Assembly (NCBI RefSeq): GCF_051106095.1
Contig: NC_135794.1
Location: 24,058,747 to 24,122,746 of the forward strand
Source of the DNA: Pogona vitticeps
Taxonomy: Eukaryota; Chordata; Lepidosauria; Squamata; Agamidae
Direction of reading: 5' to 3'
Length of the DNA stretch: 64,000 bases
Shown here in pieces: positions 47,201 to 58,000 of this stretch (the first letter of the stretch is position 1; each line of letters begins with the position of its first letter). The notes under the pieces were generated by a model. It worked only from the letters and a program-made list of their open reading frames with translations. It did not search any database and had not been told where the DNA came from. Made by a program: the position numbers and the translations under genes.

Positions 47201-50200
47201 CGTCTCCACTTACCAAGTTTTCTGTGTCTTTCCGGTTTGATTTTCCTGTAGTGTGCCAGAGCTGGCCCAAACAGCCATGACACCTTTCCTCTTTGGGGTA
47301 TAACTCTTTCTGTTTTAAAGCAATATTCATCATTCTCATTTTCGTTTATAGTCCCAGCGGGAGCCACTGACCAGAGCCCGGAGCGAGGAGATGGGCCGAG
47401 TAATCCCAGGACTGCCTCATGGTTGGGCGAAGGTAAGGGTAGCTTCCGTTACTCTTTCGTAGGACCCACTTAGTCTCCCCTTACTGTTCTTTTCACATCG
47501 GTCCGTGCTGTGAAGCCTCTAGCAACCATCGTGACTGTCCGTATATCTCTTTACGGAGTTGAGAAGAGAGACACCACCTGATAACGTTCAGTAACAAAAG
47601 CAACTTTATACGCCATGTAATATATTTCCTCCTGTTCAGGTTGTTCTGCTAAAGCAATAAAAAAATAACTTGTACCACCATCCATCATTACCGTTATTAC
47701 CGTTATCAGCAGCAATGGGCAATGTATGCCCATTAACAGTAAATTCTGTTTCTTACAGAAAAAATAAAGTAAAAAAAAAATATGCAAAACAGAATTTAAA
47801 AACTCAAACGGTAGCCAGTGAGACTCCTGCCGGACAGCACAGAGCTACATCTGTTATCATCACAAATTTCTCCCAGGTTCACGCAGCAGTGGCTAAATTA
47901 AACTTAACTCTTCCCCCATAAACTTGGCCAACTTGGAGGAGTCACATAAAAAAGAAAACCCTGAGTAACGACTCAAACCAATTAATCTAAGTTTAAAAAG
48001 TTGAAAGAGGATGATTAAAGGTTAATAAAGAGAGGAACCCAGCTGCTTTTGAGTACAGACTTTCTGAATACAGGCCTTGGGTCTCATCATGGTATTGTGT
48101 GATCTTTCGAAGGTTGACCTAACCTCTTCCCTTTCTTTTTCTGTCGGCTTGTGTCACTCGAAGTTTCTTGATCCAGTGACGGGAACATTTCGCTACTACC
48201 ACTCGCCAACCAATACCGTCCACATGTATCCACCAGAGATGACTCAGTCGGCCACTCCGCCTTCCACTCCACCAACCCACAAACCAAAGCCTCAGGCTGC
48301 CGATCAGCGGGAGAGGGAGCCATCCAAACTCAAACGCTCTTACTCCTCGCCAGACATAACCCAGGCTATTCAGGAGGAAGAAAGGAAGAAGATCATCATC
48401 ACCCCTACCATCAATCGTGAGAATAAGTACGTCTCTTACCATTTGAACCCGACCAACACCCATTTTGGCTTATAGGCCACCGTGTAGTAGGCTGTGATTC
48501 TAAGGGAACATGTAAAAGAGTTACATGGACAAAGCGAATATTAACTTTGGCCAGATCACCTCCACATCTTCAGCGTGTAATATTCAAATTTAAATGTTTA
48601 CGTTGTGTGTGGGAGGCCGTTTTTAACCAAGAGAGGGAGAGCTCGGCTTTTAAAATCAGCGAGTTACCACTCAACTGAAACAGCAAAAGCTGAGCTGAAA
48701 ATTGCATAGAGCTCATTTAAACGGTTCTGGAAGCCACTGTAGAGAATCGGAATACTGTGGAAAAAGCCGCCTCGGGTCCTTTTAAGGAGAAAGGCGGGGT
48801 AAAAATAGTTTAAATCTATAAAATGAAATAAACGCAGGGACAAGAGCCAAATTATGAGCAGGCCTCTTCACGGCTAAAATCACCTCCTTCCTTACAGGCC
48901 AGTCAGCTACCCGAAGGCTGAAATCTCGAGGCTGTCTGCATCTCAGATCCGGAACCTCAACCCTGTATTTGGAGGCATGGGGCCCGCCCTCACGGGCCTT
49001 CGTAACCTGGGCAACACGTGCTACATGAACTCCGTGTTACAGTGCCTGTGCAATGCGCCACACCTGGCGGACTATTTCAACAGAAACTACTACCAAGAGG
49101 ACATCAACAGGTAATGGGTTGCCACCGTTCGACCACCCTTGAGTGCAAAAAGTGGGGAAGCAGCCCTTTTATACACTGAAGGCATCAGGCCGGCCTCACC
49201 TGAGTGAAGGCATTGTCTGCGGGCACCCCCAGGGAGGGCACCTGATGCCATACAACCTATGAGGACGAGCAACCCTGGATCGTAACGTGTATGAAACAAA
49301 CAGCAAAAGAACAAGTTCCCAGCGAGGATATGACAGACAGCAAGTGTGTCATGGGAAGCTAAGCCATCAGCCGTCCTGCACAAACCCCTTCTGGGGCAGC
49401 AGACTTCACAAAACAGTCCTAGGGGCTGCTATGGAGAATGGCCTCCTACGTGTTTGAACCAGCCTCGCCTTTGCGCAGAAGGGCTCCCTGTTTTAAATGA
49501 ACAGGTAGACCCAGGGTCTCAATGTTAAACCATTCTAGAATCCCTCTGCTGCGCAGCTAAATCCACGTTCTGCCTTGCAGAGAAAATATGGCAGCACAGT
49601 GAGCCGACAGAGACCTGGGTGTCCCGAGATTCTGCTGCAACCCTTCGTTTCAGATTCTCCCTTGTTTTGACATTTCAGTGCTTAAAATGGTTGCTTGAAT
49701 TGCAGGTCAAATTTCCTGGGTCATAAAGGTGAAGTGGCTGAGGAGTTTGGCATCATTATGAAAGCTCTCTGGACTGGGCAGTACCGATACATCAGTCCCA
49801 AAGACTTCAAAATGACCATCGGGAAGATCAACGACCAGTTTGCAGGATACAGTCAGCAAGATTCCCAGGAGATGCTTCTGTTCTTAATGGATGGTCTCCA
49901 TGAAGACTTAAATAAAGTAAGTTTCATTTTTGGTTCCTCGGTTCACTTGGAAGGTACCGAGTTGCCAACAACGGGTATAAAATTTCACACCTTGTTTTCT
50001 GTCCTGCCCATATGTGCACACATAGTGTATACTTTTGGTAATGAGGAGGGTATTGAAAGTGGAGGCCGATGTGTTGAAAGACAGGGGTACTCTGAGAGCA
50101 GTGCAGAAAAGAAGCCATTTCCTGTATTTACAGCAGGCAAGTCTCCTTATTCAAACTCAACCATTTGATTGCTGTGTTAAAGCAATTAAAAGGCCAGAGC

Positions 50201-52653
50201 CCATTGCGTAACGATTTAGAATTCTGCCATGCCATGTCTTTTACCATAAGACCAATGGGATCGGCAAAGGCATAAATAAGAATGTAAACAAGGGCAGAAT
50301 GCAGCGCATTCATGTTCCCCATTGCCTGCCTAACTGCCCGTAATAACCCTTGTTCCAGGTTACTTCAGCCCATTTTCTCTTTTATTTCGTGGGCTTTCTG
50401 TGAAATAACTTGTACACTACTTGGAACTGCCGTTCAGTCTTTCTCTCTCCTCCTTTCTATCTTTACAAATACGATGATGTCCTCTTAAGAGAGTAAGTAA
50501 ACCAGTGCTTTGTCATTATTCATCTTGTGTCTGGTGCACATACGTATCTTTGGCCATGTTTTTTGTGAATGCGATAGAAAAACTTGTTCTTCATTTCATT
50601 CCCAACCGCCAGTGTGACAATTCAGTGTTCTGTGCCATAAAACTCGAACTCAGTAGAAAGGAGATGATTATCCCCCAATGTGTCTTCCCTTGGGCCTCAA
50701 ATCTATTGAAATGGCCCACTCTTAGCCAGGCGGCATAAGGAGTGAAATCTGGATTGTGGAAGGCATTCTACTACTGATATAACTGGAATGTTAATTGCTT
50801 ATTCCTATCAATGTAGTGCCTGCGGTGTGACTTTCAGTGGCGAATCGCTACGAATTAAATCAGAACCAGCGTCCCCTGTTACACACCTGGTCACACGAGT
50901 GGTGTGCAGTAAGAGATGCCCACACTGGAGACAGGTGCATGTGTGGCGTTGTTGTTTTCCTTCTGTCGTTCCGTACATGCACTCAGTGTTCTTGATGGCA
51001 GCTAAATTATCTGCATGTCCCACTTTCCAGGCTGACAACAGGAAGCGTTACAAAGAAGAAAACAATGATCATCTGGACGATTCCAAAGCGGCGGATCTTG
51101 CCTGGCAGAAGCACAAACAACTCAACGAGTCAATCATTGTCGCCCTTTTCCAAGGCCAGTTCAAATCCACGGTGCAGTGTCTTACATGTCACAAGAAGTC
51201 TCGGACCTTCGAAGCTTTTATGTATTTGTCTCTTCCGCTTGCGTCCACGAGTAAATGCACGTTGCAGGTGAGTTGTGTGAACACGTCGATTTGCTAATGT
51301 GTCTTCAAACCGTGTTTTCCCAAAAGCAAAACCAGCAGAGTTCTGGAACCTTAAAGACAGACGAGTTTTATTTGGCTTGTGATTACGTAGGGTTTCCCCC
51401 CCCCCCTCGGGGGTGGAAACTTTTAAAAGAAATATTGATATTTTGTTTGGTTCTGGATAAGTTGATCCGTACATCAGCCAGTGTGAAGCCCTTTCTTCTG
51501 AAAATATCAGCAGAAGTTTTTAGATCCCGTTGAATGCGTTGTTCACATTTGCTTTGGATATTTGAATTCAAAAGATGATGTGTTTTATTTTTTGTCTAGG
51601 AATGCCTTAGATTATTCTCCAAAGAAGAAAAACTGACAGATAACAATAGGTTTTACTGTAGCCGTTGCAAAACTCGAAGAGATTCTTTGAAAAAAATAGA
51701 AATCTGGAAGTTGCCCCCAGTTCTTTTAGTGCACTTGAAAAGGTAAGTGTCAAGAGTAGCACTGCTTCTTGCCGGACAGATGGTTTAGCCATCTTCGACA
51801 CACTGCAGTTTGGTGTGCTTCAGAGCAAAACAAACTCACAGGAACACACACAGCTGCCCTGCATTGGGAAGACCTTTAGTCCTCTTTATATGCTTGGTGC
51901 TGAATATCTTGACCACCCGGGCCAACTGCAAGGAGGTGATACTTGAAGAACCAAAATAGGAACTATGTTGATGCAAAATGTGCTTTGATCAAATCTTCAC
52001 ACTGTTTTATTTTACCATAACAGTTCCATAGTCTCGTGGCTTTAAAACCAGTATTTTTTCAGTGCTGTAGCACTCTCGCAGAGACAGGCATATCTAACTC
52101 TTAATTCCTTTCGCTCATGCCTAGATTTTCCTACGACGGACGTTGGAAGCAAAAGCTTCAGACCTCAGTTGACTTCCCTCTAGAAAGCCTTGACCTGTCG
52201 CAGTATGTCATCGGCCCAAAGAGTAACTCCAAGACATACAACCTGTTCGCAGTCTCTGTAAGTAAACTCCGTTCTGGAGCCTTATCTGCCATTTCGCCCC
52301 TGTCGAATGTCAGCAGCTAGGGAACCAAGTGCCAAAGGATCGCCTGTGCTATCAGCTTTTTTCCCCCTCTTCTGGATTATATTTATTTTGTGGAACTTGG
52401 AACAGCGGGCGGGGAAAAGCAGAAACAATGTCCCGTGTTTTCCTAATCGCACTTCTGTTCCCCGCAGAATCATTACGGAGGGTTAGACGGTGGACACTAC
52501 ACAGCTTACTGCAAAAGTTCTGTAAAACAACGATGGTATAAGTTTGATGACCACGAAGTCTCGGAGATCTCTTCGTCGTCTGTGAAATCCTCAGCTGCGT
52601 ATATCCTCTTTTACACTTCTTTCGAGCAGCGAGCTCCCGATACAGCCACATAA
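38147..52653 (+). CDS. USP8: Ubiquitin-specific protease 8 (complete coding region, 19 exons)
   Basis: USP8 (UBPY) removes ubiquitin from endosomal cargo such as EGFR and from ESCRT-0 proteins, acting at early endosomes. Nineteen coding exons give 1114 residues (human 1118). In order: MIT/USP8-dimer domain (about 1-110), a charged coiled coil (112-160), rhodanese-like domain (about 180-315), a diverged linker with two STAM SH3-binding motifs (PQVDRTKKP and VVPDRSTKP), a WW-like segment ([18 protein letters not shown]), the 14-3-3 site KRSYSSP (Ser at about 714), and the USP domain with Cys box GNTCYMN (about C782), His box [12 protein letters not shown] (about H1063) and FDDHE (about D1080). 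Zinc-type CxxC pairs CLTC and CSRC are present. All phases close. The 3' end faces USP50. Confidence 0.98.
38530..38679. mobile_element. hAT-type miniature element (aged copy)
   Basis: Ends AGTGGTTCCCAACC and TTGGGAACCACTG. The interior holds GGGACTACAACTCCCAGAAG. No clear target duplication, so it is older than the copies at 3.1, 7.3 and 24.6 kb. It lies in a USP8 intron. Confidence 0.8.
39252..39396 (+). CDS. USP8: USP8 coding exon 2
   Basis: [40 protein letters not shown] and RPDFKLQQ: core helices of the N-terminal domain. Acceptor TCCAG, donor GTACGT. Confidence 0.97.
39545..39630 (+). CDS. USP8: USP8 coding exon 3
   Basis: [20 protein letters not shown] then RLSESLKL plus two bases. 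Acceptor TTCAG, donor GTATGC. Last helix of the N-terminal dimerisation domain. Confidence 0.96.
40517..40664 (+). CDS. USP8: USP8 coding exon 4 (coiled coil)
   Basis: [20 protein letters not shown] then [10 protein letters not shown] and a diverged tail ending KGKNQM. Acceptor CTCTAG. The donor GTACTC is weaker than its neighbours but is the only one that keeps phase with the next exon. Confidence 0.88.
41657..41708 (+). CDS. USP8: USP8 coding exon 5
   Basis: A small 52-bp exon, [17 protein letters not shown] plus one base. Acceptor TTATAG, donor GTAAGT. Corresponds to the human SNGEKNEK segment. Confidence 0.92.
42035..42179 (+). CDS. USP8: USP8 coding exon 6 (rhodanese-like)
   Basis: [40 protein letters not shown] and PEEAISP plus two bases. 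A (CT)n run just before the acceptor ACAAG supplies the pyrimidine tract. The donor is GTAGGA. First half of the rhodanese-like domain. Confidence 0.95.
42690..42852 (+). CDS. USP8: USP8 coding exon 7 (rhodanese-like)
   Basis: [40 protein letters not shown] and [14 protein letters not shown]. Acceptor TGCAG, donor GTGAGC. The human domain is not catalytic for sulfur transfer and binds the E3 ligase NRDP1. Confidence 0.97.
43440..43584 (+). CDS. USP8: USP8 coding exon 8
   Basis: [40 protein letters not shown] and KNEAVSVS plus one base. Acceptor TCCAG, donor GTACGT. End of the rhodanese-like domain. Confidence 0.97.
44040..44272 (+). CDS. USP8: USP8 coding exon 9 (linker)
   Basis: Starts [18 protein letters not shown], which fits the human [10 protein letters not shown], then diverges. 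It ends MKAIPQ, the first half of a STAM SH3-binding motif. Acceptor CTCAG, donor GTGAGG. Confidence 0.94.
44915..45481 (+). CDS. USP8: USP8 coding exon 10 (charged linker)
   Basis: The largest exon, 189 codons. It begins [10 protein letters not shown] and continues to [18 protein letters not shown], completing two SH3-binding motifs, then a Lys/Glu-rich helix ([20 protein letters not shown]) that has diverged strongly from mammals. Acceptor TTCAG, donor GTGAGC. Confidence 0.95.
46279..46368 (+). CDS. USP8: USP8 coding exon 11
   Basis: Thirty codons, [20 protein letters not shown] and [10 protein letters not shown], phase 0 at both ends. Acceptor TACAG, donor GTAAAT. It aligns loosely with the human FREDTDDTERNKAQ region. 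Confidence 0.87.
46757..46820. repeat. Interspersed repeat remnant
   Basis: TATTTAAGACTGACACAG...CAGTGCACTTCTTCAGAT resembles a common reptile repeat segment. A partner fragment lies at 51320-51376. Family not identified. Confidence 0.35.
47352..47432 (+). CDS. USP8: USP8 coding exon 12
   Basis: [20 protein letters not shown] then LPHGWAK, phase 0 at both ends. Acceptor TATAG, donor GTAAGG. Begins the WW-like segment reported to restrain the catalytic domain. Confidence 0.97.
48164..48426 (+). CDS. USP8: USP8 coding exon 13 (WW-like, 14-3-3 site)
   Basis: [20 protein letters not shown] completes the WW-like segment. [20 protein letters not shown] holds the 14-3-3 site that is mutated in human corticotroph adenomas. 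Acceptor CGAAG, donor GTACGT. Confidence 0.97.
48760..48830 (+). repeat. CR1/L3-type LINE tail
   Basis: AGCCGCCTCGGGTCCTTTTA then AGGCGGGGTAAAAATAG. Same tail type as at 55.6 kb. Confidence 0.6.
48898..49110 (+). CDS. USP8: USP8 coding exon 14 (catalytic Cys box)
   Basis: [20 protein letters not shown], then [20 protein letters not shown] and [14 protein letters not shown]. Holds the nucleophile Cys. Acceptor TACAG, donor GTAATG, ends two bases into an Arg codon. Confidence 0.98.
49706..49916 (+). CDS. USP8: USP8 coding exon 15
   Basis: [40 protein letters not shown] and [20 protein letters not shown], the USP QQDSQE box. Acceptor TGCAG, donor GTAAGT. Confidence 0.98.
51031..51267 (+). CDS. 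USP8: USP8 coding exon 16 (zinc-finger knuckle)
   Basis: [20 protein letters not shown] through [20 protein letters not shown] to SKCTLQ. The CLTC pair is half of the zinc ribbon. Phase 0 at both ends; acceptor TCCAG, donor GTGAGT. Confidence 0.98.
51320..51376. repeat. Interspersed repeat remnant
   Basis: AGAGTTCTGGAACCTTAAAG followed by ACAGACGAGTTTTATTT, part of the same repeat type as at 46.8 kb. Confidence 0.35.
51600..51742 (+). CDS. USP8: USP8 coding exon 17 (zinc ribbon)
   Basis: [40 protein letters not shown] and VLLVHLK plus two bases. CSRC completes the zinc ribbon. It is 143 bp, the same length and phase as USP50 exon 5. Confidence 0.98.
52125..52257 (+). CDS. USP8: USP8 coding exon 18
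   Basis: [40 protein letters not shown] and FAVS. It is 133 bp, the same length and phase as USP50 exon 6. Acceptor CCTAG, donor GTAAGT. Confidence 0.98.
52468..52653 (+). CDS. USP8: USP8 last coding exon (His box, stop)
   Basis: [40 protein letters not shown] and [11 protein letters not shown], ending APDTAT and TAA. Carries the general-base His and the third catalytic residue. Acceptor CGCAG. Confidence 0.98.
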   Translation, partial: NHYGGLDGGHYTAYCKSSVKQRWYKFDDHEVSEISSSSVKSSAAYILFYTSFEQRAPDTAT

Positions 52654-53125
52654 AGGAAACATTTGAGGAAAACTGTTGTTGTTGTTTTTTAAAGAAATGC
52701 ACTCTAATTTGCTGAGCTGTGATGAGTTTCAGGTCCTTAGCTGAGTGAGGAGACGGCTGCAGCAGTTTCTCATCTGAGATGTGTCTCTTAGTGCTGTCGC
52801 TTAGATCTGAAAAACCAAATGGTTAACTCTGCTGCTTAATACTGAAAAAAATTGTTTCAAACCAACTTTAATTTTTTAGTAACGCTACAGAATTATAAGT
52901 CTAGCATAGTCCATTCAAAGGCATTAACAATGGGTTTAAGAGGTCCTAAAACTGAAGGCATATCTTTATTTCCCCTCCCACATTTATGGCCTTTTCACAC
53001 TAACCTTAAGCTTGATTCCACTGTGAATATCTTAGAATGATGTGAACAGGAATGTATGTGTACATATTGACTGCAGACTTGCACATCCAAAATATGTATA
53101 TAATAAAGATACGTGGTCCCTTGAG
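52654..53125 (+). other. USP8: USP8 3' UTR with AATAAA at 53102-53107
   Basis: AT-rich, ending about 20 nt after a canonical AATAAA. A T/G-rich stretch GTTGCTTTGTTG follows near 53140. Cleavage is placed near 53125. Confidence 0.7.
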
Positions 53126-54574
53126 AACTAGTCCTATGAAGAGGGTTGCTTTGTTGAAATGAACGTCCGTTCTTCTATGTAGGGAAGAGCAGAGCGGCCT
53201 TCGTCGCCGCCTTCTTTTTTGTTTCTGCTTTGAGCCTTTTCTGCCTACGTCCACACTTTAAAATGTGATCTACAGGACCAAGATTTTCCTTTTTAATTTT
53301 TTAATATAAAAGTTTAATGTATTCATGTATTTTTAAAAAAAGACTTATTGAAAGAAGTAATTATTTGAAATATATAATGGGCTGATAAAATTTTCTTTGT
53401 CTGTTTTGGACTCTTGAGACTTAGACTGGTGCAATGTCACTGCTCCCTTTTGCCTACTAAAACCGTCCCGGGACCCAAATCTTGTCTCATGCCCCTGGGG
53501 TTTGCCTGTCCCCGTGCCTAACCCCTCTTCCAAGAGGCGAAATGCTTGCCTCTGGGAGGCTCCAGAGGGTCCTCGCTTTATTTACCCTGCCTTTTCCCTA
53601 CCGACCCTGGTCACCCCTGGCCCTTCTCGGGAGGTTTGTCAGGGGCTTCTTGCCACTTCGCTGTTCTGTACTTGCACCCCGTCTATCTAGCGGGTGATTC
53701 AGAGTCCCCAAAATGGGGCTTGCCGCCCTCAGGCTCTCACCCGCCCAGACACCCCATTGCTTCAGCATCACAGGCAAAATAAGCTCTTGATGCTCCCCCC
53801 CCCCCCCCTTTGCAGCCGGGAGAGCTTGAGACAGATCGCTCCTCCGAGAGCTTGCCACGCCATCTCTTGTCATGGGGAGCCTGCCTTCGAAAGGGCACAC
53901 CTGCCTCTGCCTTGCCTAGTCTGGAGGGTGGCTTTGGATCCTGCTCTGCGTGGCTCCTGACACGCAGGCCAAAGCCAGTTGGTCCCAAAACCTGCACGCT
54001 GCTGAAGCCTGTCCGATACATGGCACCGCCCCGCTCACCCCAGGGCCCTGGGGCTCCTTCAAAAGCAAAATGGCTGGAAGGCCCACCAAGTCCACCTGGC
54101 TTGGGCGCGTACAGCCATGTGCTGTATGCTCACGCTAGTGGAATGTAACGTGTGTGTATGTACATTTACATGAAACAGTGAATATAGAACACATCATTGT
54201 ACATGGTTTTACCTAGGTATATGTATTTTAATACCTGATCTACAGACATATGTATACAGACAGTATTTTATATACATGTGTGAATGGTATACAAGGATAT
54301 GCATGTATTTCTTTTATAGAGACATACACACAAAACCTGCCTGCATATGTACTGACATTCAGCTACAAACACTTATATGTACACACACACACAGAATTTG
54401 CATACAAACTGGTAGAAAGAGACAGATAACGTGGATGCCATCCGATACCAACGGCTCTCTCATTCTTCCCCCTTTCTTGTAACGCAATGTTCACCGCATG
54501 TAACCCATATGAAGTTAAATTAGAAGAAGCAGGCATCGTTTATCTTGGGTTTTCAAACAAGAACCACTCTACGT
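53126..54574. other. Intergenic region between convergent USP8 and USP50
   Basis: No gene seen. 53.4-54.15 kb is C-rich with several overlapping open frames and no recognisable protein. 54.15-54.45 kb is TATG/ACAC-rich. Confidence 0.6.
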
Positions 54575-54844
54575 CCAGCTGCCTGAGAAGAATTTATTTA
54601 CCTTGAGATGGGCTACATTCTGAGGAAGCTTACTGAAAAGGTGTTCACGATCGTCTTTTGAACCAAGAACTATGCTATGCAGAGACCAGTTGCTCAATCA
54701 CGTACTACACAGAGTCCAAGTAACATGTGAGGGAACGCAGCCGTTCGCCTTGGGAGAGGAAATCCAGCTTGGACACACTGTGCAAACATTTTCCGCTGTG
54801 TCGCCACTTCCTGCTTATCGGTCGTCAGGGTTTCCCTAGCCGTT
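54575..54844 (-). other. USP50: USP50 3' UTR with AATAAA at 54593-54598
   Basis: Short 3' UTR inferred from the first canonical AATAAA on the minus strand after the stop codon. Confidence 0.55.
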
Positions 54845-55027
54845 TTAGTTTTTTACAGGCACAGAGAAAGTTTGACTGCTGTAGAACAGGAGATAAGCTG
54901 CAGACGTCTGCACCGCGGATTCAGGAATCTCGCTGATCTGAGAGTCGTCAAAGTTGTACCAGCTTTGAGTGAGCGTGTGTTTGCAGAACGCCGTGTAGTG
55001 GCCACCATCTAGATCTCCAAAATGGTT
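54845..55027 (-). CDS. USP50: USP50 last coding exon (His box, stop)
   Basis: [40 protein letters not shown] and [20 protein letters not shown] with TAA. Acceptor TGCAG. Counterpart of the last USP8 exon. Confidence 0.97.
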   Translation of the reverse strand, partial: NHFGDLDGGHYTAFCKHTLTQSWYNFDDSQISEIPESAVQTSAAYLLFYSSQTFSVPVKN

Positions 55028-58000
55028 CTGCAACAACAACAGAGGCAGTAAATTAAAGCTCATCGAGAGAACACTATATTTCTCTTAATTGCATTTCTCC
55101 CTGTCCTCCCTTTGAGGAGTTAAAGATGTCAAGATTTAGCTTCCCTCTTGCCTCGTTGCATCCACCACTTAAAAGTGAAATTTCATTGGTTTCATGATGT
55201 ACAAACTAACAGAATTTAAAGTGAGAATGGGTTCCTTTATCCAAAGCAGCAAAGCAAATCCACCCATTAAAGTTTTTGCAGCCATTTAATTCCACGTAAG
55301 CACTAGCTGGTCCCCAAAGTTTCATCTCTTAACAGCTAAAGAACAGAGAGATGAAAGACATACCTTTGTACAGGTAGTGGGGATGCTTTCTAGAAAAGTA
55401 AGAATGAAATAACTTTATACGTCAACCTACCGTCACAGCAAACAAGCTGTATTTGGGATTCTTCCGAAAGAGCGGATATATGTAAGGAGACAAATCCAGG
55501 TTATTTATTGGATAGTAGATGTCAGTGGTCAACTTCTTTTTGTAACTGCCTTGACAGTCAAACCTGAAAGTAATTTAAGATATTAAAAAATGCCTTGTAC
55601 CAATACTCGTTTACTTCTTGTCTTTTAATGATGTAAGCTGCCTTGGGTCCCTTTTAAGAAGAAAGGTAGGGTAAATAAATATTTTTAAAAGGTGGAAAAG
55701 TTTGCCTTAGGATTCTCTGAAATCCAAAGAACACACTGGACCATTAAGGAGCATTTTATATACAGTTTGGCCTCATGTTTATTTTCAGGTGCTTGGAACG
55801 CTAGAGTGAAATTAATAGTATGTTTTCTGTGTGAGAGAAGCATTGATGGCTTCTGGTGGGAGCATGCTTTGTTCTGGCGAATCCCTTTGTTGGGAACAGA
55901 ACAGGCCACAAAAACACTTCTAGAACAAGATGCAACTGAAGCGCTGAGCTCTACGAGGAAGTCCAGGACCTCAGATCCCAAACTCTAGCTGAAGGACATA
56001 TCTCTCAATCACAGTGTTGTGGACAGACGGACGTGTTGTGGACACCGTCACAGCCTGACAGCAATCTTTGCCTTTAGTCCAAAATAATACTGAGACAGTG
56101 CACCTAATTAACTCTCTAAATTAATATCCCCCCCCAGTCGATAATAAACCACCTGCAAGGAAGATCTGTACCTCTTGAGATGGAAGATCACCATCTTTGG
56201 GGCCCTGGCAATACTGGCTTTCACAGCGGCATCGGTCTTCCTTTCACAAGAGGAGCAGTTGATCTGGTTGTTCCACGTCAGCATATCTTGCTGGAAGAAG
56301 CAGTCCAGGCATTCCTGAGACACGGGGTTTCAAAAACAGAGGTGGGCACTTCTCGCGATAGCAGTCTACCTGCTGGGTGCTGTGCCCAGAGTTCACCGCA
56401 GTGGGGGAACTGGGAAGCCACCCAATATATTGTGTTGGGGTTTTTCAGGTGCACTGTAGCTGTTTAACGGACCACTGGGACCCTTCAGATAATGCTCTGC
56501 CTGCCCTAGTCTCTCTGTGTTGTCAGGACTGTCGTCCACTTACAAAGCGACTATGACCCAGCTGTGTTCCAGCCTGCTGTTGGGGAAATGGCCGTGAAGG
56601 AAGCGGCTTGGAATAGGTTCGTGCCCAACTACAAGCTTCCGTCACCAGCTTGCCATCCCGTGCGAGAAAACCGGGTCTGCTGAGCCAGTCTTTCCAGTAG
56701 AGGCAGCTTTCGAAACATGTTGAATATATGAGTACCTTGTTTGCAGTAAAGGGGTTAAACCAAGTTAGTTCCCCAATAATGTGTTCTGAAGGATAATGTT
56801 TAAAAAGTTCAGTTTGGGCGAGGTCTTTTCAAGGGAATCTGATTAAGTTATCGGACTCAAGTGTTTCCGAAGACAACACGCCAGCTGAAGGAAGCAGGAT
56901 CAGGAACTAAAAGGACAAAGAAGGTCTGCCTTGTGTTATCCGGATTTCTAGGGTGCTGCTATCGTTTGCATCAGCTTCCACGTAGAATTCGAGGCATACG
57001 TGCAGCATAAAAATGCTAAGACCGATCACCAGTTTGAATGCCACAGGCCAGATCGATAAACTGGCTGTATCAAAAGTATCAGATGGATCCAGCAAAGAGT
57101 TCTGCACATCTAGGCAGAGAAAAATATTTGCATCTATGCTTCTTCCTCCTTCAGCATGACCAGTTTTACAACCACTGCCGGTGCACCCACAACAGGATGA
57201 AATCTGACAATTTCTCACTCCCTGGAGACATCGAAGAATTTCAGCACTAATGCTAGGGGACAGCTCCCAGATTTCACTGGGGAAATGTTCACTGTGCATG
57301 ATTGGAAAACAACCAAGACATACAATCTCCCTTTGTTAGACTAGGCCTTTTCTGGTGTTTTTTTTTTTTAAATACGCGCAAAAGCCTGTGATAGTTCTCT
57401 GAAATATATAATAACTAACTTTCCCCCACCCTCCACTCCCCTATCACTGCTGAAATGTACATTTAATGTGCAAAAGTCTGGATTCCTTTCTAGCCTAGAT
57501 AAAACCCCACCCAGCAGGCACACGCTTCATTCAAAGCATGCTATTCGTAAATTAAGCAGAAGTTGCTCCAAATCCAAACCTCGATCCACACCCGACTTGC
57601 AAAACTCTGTGTCCTCACTTGCAAACCTTAGGGGCAGAAATGCTTCTTGCCGCTCAAGTGACAAGAGGGAACTACAAGGGGTTCTTTTCTTCTGCATTTT
57701 TTTTGGGGGGGGGACTCCATACCTCCAGCGAGCATTCCGTTTCATAAGGGATGGGAAGCGACAAGACGGTGAAGATCTCGTTTTTGTAAGTGGTGGTTTG
57801 ACATTCCAAACACATGATGTCGTAACTAAGATGTCCTTCAAAAAGTCGGGTGATGATGGAGGACTCGGTGACACAACTCCGGGATTCCCAAGCAGTAGAC
57901 GAGGTCCCGGGGTTTCTCCTCCTGCTTGTCTGCAAAGGACAAAATTCATAACAACACAGGGAACCTTGACCCCCCCCTTCCATTTTTTATGCTAGACAAA

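Noticed and set aside
53482-54148. Clustered small open frames between USP8 and USP50
   Set aside because: C-rich sequence with frames on both strands and no domain, start context or splice support.
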